Shown in pieces: positions 54,729-62,154 of a DNA stretch of 64,000 bases. Every line of letters starts with the position of its first letter. Position 1 is the stretch's first letter. The notes beneath the pieces were generated by a model, which saw only the letters and a program-made list of their open reading frames with translations, was not told where the DNA came from and made no database searches. Both the position numbers and the translations under genes were made by a program. Source of the DNA: Pseudomonadota bacterium (GTDB taxonomy: Bacteria > Pseudomonadota > Alphaproteobacteria > Rhizobiales > Hyphomicrobiaceae); contig JAFECE010000011.1 of assembly GCA_018242295.1 (NCBI GenBank), positions 186,001 to 250,000 on the forward strand. Direction: 5' to 3'.

Positions 54729-56174
54729 TCAGACCTCTTCTGCGATCGGGGCGCCGGATTCGTCGACGAAGGCGATGCGGATCATGTTCGTCGCGCCGGG
54801 GCTGCCGAGCGGAATGCCGGCGGTGATGAGGATGCCCTCGCGAGCTTTAACCATGCCTTCCTCGAAGGCGATGCGGCAGGCCTTGCGGACCATGTGCGAG
54901 AGGTTTTCAGGGTCGCCGGTCAGGATCGTGTGCACGCCCCAGACCATGGCGAGGCGGCGGGCCGTCGATTCGATCGGGGTGAGACCGATCACGGGAATCC
55001 CCGGGCGTTCGCGGGTTACGCGCAGCACTGTCGAGCCGGTCGCCGTATAGCAGACGATGGCCCCGAGCCGCACCGTGTCGGCGATGGCGGACGCGGCGGC
55101 GGCGATGGCGTCGGCACCCGTCGGCTGGGGTTCCGTCTGCGTCGCATAGAGCATCGGCTCGTAGACCGGATCGTGCTCAACCTGGATCGCGATCTTGTCC
55201 ATCATCTGGATGGCTTCGACCGGATATTGCCCGACCGCGCTTTCTGCCGACAGCATGATGGCGTCGGCACCGTCGAACACGGCTGTGGCAACGTCGGAGA
55301 CTTCAGCGCGCGTCGGCATGGGTGACGAAATCATGCTTTCGAGCATCTGCGTCGCGATGACGACGGGCTTGCCCGCTGCGCGCGACAAACGCGTGATGCG
55401 CTTCTGGATGCCCGGAACTTTCTCGACCGGCATTTCGACGCCGAGATCGCCGCGCGCGACCATAATGCCGTCGGACGCCGCGATGACATCCTCGAGCTGG
55501 GCAACGGCCGACGGCTTCTCGATCTTCGACATGATGGCCGCGCGAGTGCCGATCAGCTTTCTGACCTCGTGAACGTCCTCGGCGCGCTGGACGAACGACA
55601 GCGCTACCCAATCGACACCGAGTTTCAGCGCGTGCGCGAGATCGAGCTTATCCTTTTCAGTGAGCGGACTGATGGGCAGAAGCGTGTCGGGCATGGAGAT
55701 GCCCTTGCGGCTCGCCAGCATGCCGCCGGTCAACACTTCGGCCTTGATCTGCACGGGTGACTTATCGACGACGCGCATCCGCAACTTGCCGTCGTCGAGG
55801 ACCAGGATGTGGCCCGGTTCGATGGCGTCGAAAATCTGGCTGTGGGGCAGGTGGACGCGTTCTTCAGTGCCGAGCGTTTCATCGCGATCGAACTTGAAGA
55901 TCGATTTCGTCGCCACGTTGACGCGGCCGGTGGCGAAATTGCCGATGCGGAATTTCGGGCCCTGAAGATCGGCGAGGATGCCGATCGAATGGCGGTGGCG
56001 CGCCGCGCAGGCGCGGACGGCATTGTAAAGCGTCTTCGAGCCATCGTGCGTCGAATGGCTCATGTTGATGCGAAAGACGTCGACGCCCGCAATGAACAAC
56101 CGCTCGATTGCTTCCGGAGCAGCGGACGCGGGACCGAGCGTCGCTACAATCTTGACCCGCCTGTTACGTCTCAT
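54729..56174 (-). CDS. pyk: Pyruvate kinase
   Basis: A 481-residue glycolytic enzyme (PEP + ADP to pyruvate + ATP). Seen: 'RVKIVATLGPASAAPEAIERLFIAGVDVFRINMSHSTHDG', 'GILADLQGPKFRIG', the catalytic Lys region 'AIMSKIEKPSAV', 'DGIMVARGDLGVEMPVEKVPGIQKRI' and 'KPVVIATQMLESMISSPMPTRAEVSDVATAVFDGADAIMLSAESAVGQYP'. Its start overlaps the DUF1036 stop by 4 bases (ATGA), implying translational coupling. Confidence 0.97.
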   Translation of the reverse strand: MRRNRRVKIVATLGPASAAPEAIERLFIAGVDVFRINMSHSTHDGSKTLYNAVRACAARHRHSIGILADLQGPKFRIGNFATGRVNVATKSIFKFDRDETLGTEERVHLPHSQIFDAIEPGHILVLDDGKLRMRVVDKSPVQIKAEVLTGGMLASRKGISMPDTLLPISPLTEKDKLDLAHALKLGVDWVALSFVQRAEDVHEVRKLIGTRAAIMSKIEKPSAVAQLEDVIAASDGIMVARGDLGVEMPVEKVPGIQKRITRLSRAAGKPVVIATQMLESMISSPMPTRAEVSDVATAVFDGADAIMLSAESAVGQYPVEAIQMMDKIAIQVEHDPVYEPMLYATQTEPQPTGADAIAAAASAIADTVRLGAIVCYTATGSTVLRVTRERPGIPVIGLTPIESTARRLAMVWGVHTILTGDPENLSHMVRKACRIAFEEGMVKAREGILITAGIPLGSPGATNMIRIAFVDESGAPIAEEV

Positions 56175-56617
56175 TTGTCTGCTTTTCCTTGCCCGGGATC
56201 AGTGAGGCGGATGGTCCACTCTTTAGCCTCGCCGGTATCGACTTCAAAAAAACCCGTGCGCTTATATCCGCGTTTCGCGCAATCCTGAACCCCCCTGATG
56301 GCGAAGGATTTTTCAGTCGTGCACATATCGTTTTTGCCGCCCCACTCGCCACCGCGGTCATAGTCAACGGCGTGGACGTAGACGAAGCGACTCGGCAGTC
56401 CACCTTTGAGAAGGGTTTCGCAGGTCTGCGAGGCTATGTTCCACCAGCCCTCGGTCGCCCAGCCGGACGTGTCCTGATATCCGATCGCGACGCCGACCCG
56501 GCTCGATGTGGCGTTGCATAACTTCAAGTCGGCATGCGCTGCGGTCGCGTAGAGGAAAAAGCCCAGCGTGAGAGCAAAGTTCCGCCGAAGCGCGGGCAAG
56601 CTGAAGCGGAGTTGCAA
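56171..56617 (-). CDS. DUF1036 exported protein
   Basis: A 148-residue protein beginning at a TTG that has an ideal GGAGG 7 bases upstream. A signal peptide (to 'AHA', about residue 28) precedes a Cys-containing domain, 'DLKLCNATSSRVGVAIGYQDTSGWATEGWWNIASQTCETLLKG', typical of DUF1036. The family is conserved next to pyk in alphaproteobacteria but its function is unknown. Four cysteines could form disulfides. An ATG 14 codons upstream gives a poorer signal peptide and lacks a ribosome site. Confidence 0.88.
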   Translation of the reverse strand: MQLRFSLPALRRNFALTLGFFLYATAAHADLKLCNATSSRVGVAIGYQDTSGWATEGWWNIASQTCETLLKGGLPSRFVYVHAVDYDRGGEWGGKNDMCTTEKSFAIRGVQDCAKRGYKRTGFFEVDTGEAKEWTIRLTDPGQGKADK

Positions 56618-56688
56618 GTCAGAGCCTCCGGTCTCGAAGAGGAGCATTCCGGTCGTCACCCCAATCCTTCACCAATGTCGCTCGCACT

Positions 56689-57984
56689 TTACGGATCAAC
56701 GAGAATGACCCGGAAATCGTTGACGTTGGTTTGGGTGGGGCCACAAAGAATGAGGTCGCCAAGCGAACGGAAGAATGCGGTGGAGTCGTTGTTCTCCAGG
56801 AACTTGGCGGCATTGAGATTGGCCGCTTCCGCGCGCTTCAGCGTATCGGAGAAGACCATTGCGCCTGCCGGGTCGCCCGCGTTACCGCCGCCACCATCGA
56901 TGCCGTCGGTATCACCTGCGAGGCCAGCTATTCCAGGTGTTCCGTTAAGGGCCAGCGCGAGACCGAGGGCATATTCCTGGTTCGGGCCGCCAGAGCCGTC
57001 GCCACGAACCGTGACCGTCAATTCGCCGCCCGACATGATGGCAATCTTCTCGTGCTTGCGCTTGGCTTCGAGCGCCATTTCGGCGTGAACGCGTGCGACG
57101 TCGCGCGCCTCGCCTTCGAGGTCGTCGCCGAGCGAAACGACGCGATAGCCGTGCTCGCGGGCGATGGCCGCTGCCGCTTCAATGGATGCTCTCGGCGCCG
57201 CGACGATCTTGTAAGACGAGTTCGCGAGCTTCGGATCGCCTGCCTTCAGCGTTTCATTGCGCGGATCGGCAAGGGCTTTCGCAATTTCAGGCGCGGGCGT
57301 GATTTTCCATTTCTCGAGGACCGCGCGGGCGTCGGCGAGCGTCGAACGGTCGGCAACCGTCGGGCCGGAGCCGATCTCGTCGGGGTTGTCGCCCGGCACA
57401 TCGGAAATCGCGAGCGTCAGAAGGCGGGCCGGATAGACGGCGGCTGCGAGCTTGCCGCCTTTGACTTCCGAGAGATGCTTGCGGACGCAATTCATCTCGG
57501 AGATCGGCGCGCCGGATTTCAGAAGCTGCTTCGTCAGGGCCTGCTTGGCTTCGAAGCTGACGCCTTCGACAGGGGCGGCCCAGATGGCGGAGGCACCGCC
57601 CGACAACAGGCAGAGCACGAGGTCATCGGGGCCCGCACTCTTGGCGAGCGCGATTGCGCGCTCGGCGCCGACGATCGAGTTGGCATCGGGAACGGGGTGA
57701 CCCGCTTCGAGGACCTTAATGATCCCTGTCGGCAGGCCGAAGCCATGCCGCGTGGAGATGAGACCCGAAATCTTGCTCTCTTGGCCCATGGCGATGTAGT
57801 GCGCCTCGGCGGCGACAGCCATCGCGGCGGTGCCCTTACCGGCGCCGATAACGATGATCCGGCCACCCTTCGGGACGGGCGGAAGGTGTGACGGCAGGCA
57901 GACCGATGGATGGGCTGTCCGATGCGCGGCTTCAAACAGCGTGCTCAAGGTCTCGCGAACGCCGTCGTACGAGCCGTCTGTCAT
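56689..57984 (-). CDS. gckA: Glycerate 2-kinase (MOFRL family)
   Basis: A 431-residue enzyme phosphorylating D-glycerate to 2-phosphoglycerate. Seen: 'IIVIGAGKGTAAMAVAAEA', 'GHPVPDANSIVGAERAIALAK', 'VLCLLSGGASAIWAAP', 'NCVRKHLSEVKGGKLA', 'ISDVPGDNPDEIGSGPTVAD' and the C-terminal MOFRL domain ('IMSGGELTVTVRGDGSGGPNQEYALGLALAL', 'DTDGIDGGGGNAGDPAGAMV'). This kinase closes the serine cycle in Hyphomicrobium-type methylotrophs, feeding PEP via enolase. AGGGAG precedes the ATG. pyk and DUF1036 follow on the same strand after 71 bp, so they may be co-regulated. Confidence 0.93.
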   Translation of the reverse strand: MTDGSYDGVRETLSTLFEAAHRTAHPSVCLPSHLPPVPKGGRIIVIGAGKGTAAMAVAAEAHYIAMGQESKISGLISTRHGFGLPTGIIKVLEAGHPVPDANSIVGAERAIALAKSAGPDDLVLCLLSGGASAIWAAPVEGVSFEAKQALTKQLLKSGAPISEMNCVRKHLSEVKGGKLAAAVYPARLLTLAISDVPGDNPDEIGSGPTVADRSTLADARAVLEKWKITPAPEIAKALADPRNETLKAGDPKLANSSYKIVAAPRASIEAAAAIAREHGYRVVSLGDDLEGEARDVARVHAEMALEAKRKHEKIAIMSGGELTVTVRGDGSGGPNQEYALGLALALNGTPGIAGLAGDTDGIDGGGGNAGDPAGAMVFSDTLKRAEAANLNAAKFLENNDSTAFFRSLGDLILCGPTQTNVNDFRVILVDP

Positions 57985-58185
57985 CGTATCTCCCTGGCCA
58001 TTCCTGGCTGATTTGTGATTGTTGGTGTTGGTTTGCGCAAACGCCCGACGCCCGTCAAGGCATCAGAGGCCGCAGCCGGGCGCCGGTTTTCGCTCAGGGC
58101 GTTTCGGTGGGGCTTTCGGCCGGCCGGCGGGGAGCTTATGTCGTAAGGGCGTTGGGCGATGCCCCGAAGACACGAGGAGCCGAAA

Positions 58186-58494
58186 ATGAAGACATTCGAT
58201 CCGCAGACGACGATAGAGCTCGAGGCCGCTGTTTTCCGGCGCCTTGTCGAGCATTTGCGGTCGCGGACGGACGTCCAGAACATCGATATGATGAATCTGG
58301 CCGGGTTCTGCCGGAATTGCCTTTCGACGTGGATGTCGGATGCGGCGGAGGCAAAGGGGCTCGCGCTTTCCAAGGACGAGGCCCGCGAGATCGTCTACGG
58401 CATGCCATTTAAAGAGTGGAAGGCGAAATTTCAGACCGATGCGTCCGCCGATAAGCAGGCGGCCTTCGAGCAGAACCGGCCGCGCGACCACTGA
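58186..58494 (+). CDS. DUF1244 conserved protein
   Basis: A 102-residue cytosolic protein with the DUF1244 core 'DVQNIDMMNLAGFCRNCLSTWM' (two Cys separated by two residues) and 'VYGMPFKEWKAKFQ'. The function is unknown. The ATG at 58186 has GGAG 7 bases upstream; an ATG nine codons earlier is also open. In rhizobia-type genomes it neighbours pyk and the GapR gene, as here. Confidence 0.9.
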   Translation: MKTFDPQTTIELEAAVFRRLVEHLRSRTDVQNIDMMNLAGFCRNCLSTWMSDAAEAKGLALSKDEAREIVYGMPFKEWKAKFQTDASADKQAAFEQNRPRDH

Positions 58495-58566
58495 AACACT
58501 GTCCTCCCGGGCAAGCCTTCTTGCGAGACCCGTGACGGACCCAGAGGACCAATTTGAGCAATGTCG

Positions 58567-58759
58567 CCTGGGTCCGGCTCGTCGCTGCGCCCCGGCCGGG
58601 ATGACAATTGGTGCTCCCAGCAGGCAACCACGCCCACCGTCATGCCAACCGAGGTCGGCACCCAGACAAGCTTCAACGGTTGACGCTTTAGTTTCGGAGC
58701 TACCGCGCGCTCCGAATGTGCTGACGGTAGCCTGGATCCCGGCCTGCGCCGGGATGACG
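58567..58759. repeat. Cluster of dispersed palindromic repeat units
   Basis: Within a 427-bp gene-free gap are GC-rich units of the type found throughout alphaproteobacterial genomes: CCTGGATCCCGGCCTGCGCCG (58731 on, ending GGGATGACG), a variant at 58567-58604 with CCCCGGCCGGGATGACA, and a reversed partner CGTCATGCCAACCGAGGTCG (58638 on, ending GCACCCAG). They combine into imperfect palindromes. Family recognised from memory. Confidence 0.75.
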
Positions 58760-58921
58760 AGGTGTGGGTGACAGACGGACCGACTCAAAAACCGTTCCGC
58801 GACATATACAACGTCAAGACCTGAGCTCGATTTATCCCTTTGGATTGCCACGCTCCTCGCCTTGCTGCGGCGATGATCGGCCGGTAGCGTCGACCGGCAC
58901 TTGAGATCAGTAGGAGCCTTC

Positions 58922-59215
58922 ATGAGCACGCTTCAAGCCTCGGCGCAGAACCAGCTGCGCCAGTTCGTCGAGCAAATCGAACGCTTGGAAGAGGAAAAGA
59001 AGCAGCTCGCGAGCGACATTCGCGACAAGTACACGGAGGCGAAGGCTGTCGGTTTCGACGTCAAGGCGCTGCGCCAGATCGTGCGGCTTCGCAAGAAGTC
59101 GAACGAGGAGCGGCAGGAAGAAGAGAGTATTCTCGAGGTCTACATGCACGCGCTCGGCATGCTGGACACGCCGCCGGACACGTCGGTCGTCGATGCGATG
59201 ATCGCCGCCGAGTAA
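58922..59215 (+). CDS. gapR: GapR nucleoid-associated protein (DUF2312)
   Basis: A 97-residue coiled-coil DNA-binding protein. The sequence 'NQLRQFVEQIERLEEEKKQLASDIRDKYTEAKAVGFDVKALRQIVRLRKK' is diagnostic. GapR binds overtwisted AT-rich DNA ahead of replication and transcription machinery in Caulobacter and relatives. An AGGAG site precedes the ATG. About 8 residues longer than the Caulobacter protein, mainly at the C-terminus. The gap before oxyR has a GGCGCC...GGCGCC hairpin near 59222. Confidence 0.94.
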   Translation: MSTLQASAQNQLRQFVEQIERLEEEKKQLASDIRDKYTEAKAVGFDVKALRQIVRLRKKSNEERQEEESILEVYMHALGMLDTPPDTSVVDAMIAAE

Positions 59216-59454
59216 GCGCAAGGCGCCATCCGCTGGGCGCCCCGGCCAAATCGGCGCCATCTACAATGCAAGACAACACCGCCCGTCCCCATTCGGCGCT
59301 GGGAGCGGACGGTGCCGGCGATGGCACCCTTTCGGTTGCCGTCTATCTGCGCGCGGAAAAGTGATTACGTCTCCGTGCGTCGGGTTATTCATGCTAGCGT
59401 TTGACTGTGATAAGGACAAATCGTGATTTCTTGTCTGATACATTAGTCTAGCTG

Positions 59455-60384
59455 ATGGCGCACGTCACACTGAAGCAGCTCCGGTATTTCGATGCTCTCG
59501 CCCGCGAGCAGCATTTCGGACGCGCGGCCGATGCCTGCGCGGTGACCCAGCCGGCGTTGTCGATGCAGATACAGGATCTTGAGGCGTCGCTCGGCATTGC
59601 GCTCGTTGAGCGGACGCGTAACGGCATCAAGCTGACGCCGAAGGGTGAGGAAATCGCCAGCCGCGCCCAGCGTTTGCTCAACGATGTGCGCAATCTCGTC
59701 GATTATGCGCAACATGCGGGCGGTGTGCTCTCCGGCACGCTTCGCCTGGGCGTCATTCCCTCGGTCGCGCCCTATCTGCTGCCGCCGCTCTTGCCGCTGC
59801 TCAAAGCGAACTATCCAGACCTCGAGCTACATGTGCGCGAAACTCAGACGCAGCCTCTGACCGAGGAACTCGTCGAGGGAAAGCTCGATGTTCTGCTCCT
59901 CGCGCTGCCGATCAAGAACCCCGACCTCGAGACATTGCCCGTTTTCGAAGATAGGTTCTTGCTCGCCCTGCCGAAGTCGAGAAAGCTTTCGGGGCGCGTT
60001 CGCGCCACGAAGGAGATGGTCGAGCACGATCGCCTCTTGCTGCTCGAAGAGGGACACTGCCTGCGCGATCAGGCGCTGACGTACTGCAGCCTGCAGCAGG
60101 TCGACGACGTGAATACTTTCGGAGCGTCGAGCCTATCGACCATTGTCGAGATGGTCTCGGCCGGATTTGGGATTACGCTGCTTCCGGAAATTTGCCTGGG
60201 TGTCGAAGGGCGGAGCCGCGAGATCAAGATCATCCGCTTTGTCGATCCGGAACCCTCGCGATCCATCGGACTGGCATGGCGCCGGTCAAGCCCGCGCCGC
60301 GACGATTTTCAGGCGCTCGCCAACCTTGTTTATGAAGCGGGGCAGGCTTCGTTGAAGCGTGGTGCCTTGGCGGTGTCAGTCTAG
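59455..60384 (+). CDS. oxyR: OxyR peroxide-sensing LysR regulator
   Basis: A 309-residue LysR regulator. N-terminal winged helix 'LKQLRYFDALAREQHFGRAADACAVTQPALSMQIQDLE'; effector domain carries the OxyR signature 'LLLLEEGHCLRDQALTYC', where Cys202 and Cys211 correspond to the redox pair that forms a disulfide with H2O2. It would activate catalase and peroxidase genes. No katG, ahpC or katA gene is adjacent, which is a common but not universal partner. Convergent with the DUF882 gene (2 bp between stops). Confidence 0.95.
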   Translation: MAHVTLKQLRYFDALAREQHFGRAADACAVTQPALSMQIQDLEASLGIALVERTRNGIKLTPKGEEIASRAQRLLNDVRNLVDYAQHAGGVLSGTLRLGVIPSVAPYLLPPLLPLLKANYPDLELHVRETQTQPLTEELVEGKLDVLLLALPIKNPDLETLPVFEDRFLLALPKSRKLSGRVRATKEMVEHDRLLLLEEGHCLRDQALTYCSLQQVDDVNTFGASSLSTIVEMVSAGFGITLLPEICLGVEGRSREIKIIRFVDPEPSRSIGLAWRRSSPRRDDFQALANLVYEAGQASLKRGALAVSV

Positions 60385-60386
60385 GG

Positions 60387-61940
60387 TCAGCGCGCGCTTG
60401 TTTGCACGGCCCGGTTCTCGATCCCCGCCGGCATCCGGCTCCGCTCTATTTCCATCAGCGCTTCGGCGTGGACCGCCTTGCCGCTGAACTGGTCGGACGA
60501 GGCTGACTCTGCCAATTGCCGTCCGGTTCTGAACTTCATCGGCACGATACCACCGACATCGTCGAGAACCTCGAGAGTCGCCGCGACGTCGGGTGCCTGC
60601 ATTTCGGCAAGCGGCTGGTCGCGCGAGGCCGGTTTGTCGCTCAGAAGCGGCGCCAGCGGAAACGGGCGGTAGTCGAGTTCGTCGGGATGATCTTCGTCGA
60701 ACTGAGGCGACTGGGCCCAACCGTTGCCGAGGCTTGCCGGGTGCATATCGGTGCCGGCGGCGGGATCGAGGCTTGCGACGCGCGCCGTGAGAGCGGCATC
60801 CGGCGACTGCTTGGTCTCAGCCAGCGCGACGGCTGCCAAGGCCTTCTGCGGGCGAACGGCGGGACGCGGTCCCTGCACCAGTTCGGGCATGGGCGTCGTT
60901 GCTGCCGCCGTCACCAATGCGTCGAGCTTGCCGCGATCCGCTTGCGAGGGAAGAGTGAAGCGCGAGGAGCGGTCGACAAGCTTCGGCGCAGACTTGAGCT
61001 GAGGCGTCGGCTGAACATCGGGTTCAAGCGAAGCAACTTGAGCAGGTGCAAATGGGCGCGGCGCTGTCAGAGCCGGATCCGGTTCCGTTGTCAGGCTGAC
61101 GTTTCTGCGCAACGAGCCCTCGGCCGACGCGACTGCCGGTTGTGTGACATTCCCAAGGGTCGCTACGACGTTGAGGCTCTTCTTCGGCGGGCTGACTTCC
61201 ACCGAGGCGACCATCGTCCGCGAGGTTCCGGGCGTCCGGCGATCGTGGAAGAATTCGGCGACCTGCGTCGCAAGCTCGCGGAACTTGCTCTGGGCGGTCG
61301 TCACATCGGCCGGGGTGATCGGACGGCCGTCGTCGGGCACGTATTTGGAGCGGCCATTCGGGAAGAGCAGCGCGAGCTCCTGGCGCGGCATGCGCGGCCA
61401 CATGCGAACGTTTGCGGTATCGACGTGAACGAACGGGACGCCGGACGTTGGATAGTAGCCAACGCCGCCACGCTCGCGGATCAACGCGGAATAGCGCATC
61501 TTTTTCAGCGGAATGTCCGGGAAGGTGATGTCGATCGCCTTGCCGGTGATGTGCTGGCTCTGCTTCGCCTGACCGCCGACAGTGCGGCGGAGCATTTCGT
61601 TGGTGCCGGCGGAGCGATAGCCGCAGATGATGTTGATCGGCTCCTTGGAGCCGAGTTCCTCGTGCATTTCCCACGCGATATCGATCGTTGCGGGGGCGAT
61701 TTCCTTGACTTCGTTCTTGCGCCAATCGCGCATGATCCAGTTGATCTGCTTCAGCGCTTCGGGAATGTACTGGCCATTCCGCTTGTAGGTGACGGTCAGA
61801 CGCTCTTGCGTGTGGATGTGATAGAACGAGATCGTGCGCTCTTCGGGTTGGCCGGCCGCCGTCATATTATCGGCGTGCAGGAACACGGATACAGCAAGCG
61901 TCAACGCGCCTAAAACTAGGCCTGATCGGCTAAAGGCCAC
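60387..61940 (-). CDS. Exported DUF882/M15-type peptidase-like protein
   Basis: A 517-residue protein starting at a GTG with GGGGGA upstream. A hydrophobic segment (about residues 8-24) is a signal or anchor. The DUF882 domain (about 35-220) resembles M15 carboxypeptidases, with zinc-ligand motifs 'SQHITGKAIDI' (HxxxxxxxD) and 'GVPFVHVDTANVRMW' (His). 'ICGYRSAGTNEML' matches the family. The rest is a long Ala/Pro/Lys-rich, probably disordered tail. Likely acts on peptidoglycan peptides. The next gene upstream is an L,D-transpeptidase, supporting a wall role. Confidence 0.85.
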   Translation of the reverse strand: MAFSRSGLVLGALTLAVSVFLHADNMTAAGQPEERTISFYHIHTQERLTVTYKRNGQYIPEALKQINWIMRDWRKNEVKEIAPATIDIAWEMHEELGSKEPINIICGYRSAGTNEMLRRTVGGQAKQSQHITGKAIDITFPDIPLKKMRYSALIRERGGVGYYPTSGVPFVHVDTANVRMWPRMPRQELALLFPNGRSKYVPDDGRPITPADVTTAQSKFRELATQVAEFFHDRRTPGTSRTMVASVEVSPPKKSLNVVATLGNVTQPAVASAEGSLRRNVSLTTEPDPALTAPRPFAPAQVASLEPDVQPTPQLKSAPKLVDRSSRFTLPSQADRGKLDALVTAAATTPMPELVQGPRPAVRPQKALAAVALAETKQSPDAALTARVASLDPAAGTDMHPASLGNGWAQSPQFDEDHPDELDYRPFPLAPLLSDKPASRDQPLAEMQAPDVAATLEVLDDVGGIVPMKFRTGRQLAESASSDQFSGKAVHAEALMEIERSRMPAGIENRAVQTSAR

Positions 61941-62096
61941 GAATTCCCCCGTCCCTACAAAATCCCCGAGCCCGACTGGGGCCAAAATGCTCGGCCATTA
62001 ACGGTTAATCCCGAACCGTTAAGAGGCGGTAACTTCCCTGTCAGGACATTAAACGGCGGGAAAGGGCGATAAAAAGGCCGGGGTGCTCGCACAGGC

Positions 62097-62132
62097 AATA
62101 AAGAAAAGCCGGCCGAAGATGTTCGGCCGGCT
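62097..62132 (-). terminator. Rho-independent terminator of the second L,D-transpeptidase gene
   Basis: A perfect 11-bp stem, AGCCGGCCGAA/TTCGGCCGGCT (62107-62117 with 62122-62132), followed on the minus strand by TTTCTTTATTG. It lies 22 bp past the stop codon. Confidence 0.88.
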
Positions 62133-62154
62133 GCAGAAGATCAGATTGCGGAGC

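Noticed and set aside
58495-58921. CRISPR-like array suggested by repeated GC-rich motifs
   Set aside because: The units are inverted, of unequal spacing and not direct repeats with uniform spacers; they match dispersed palindromic elements.
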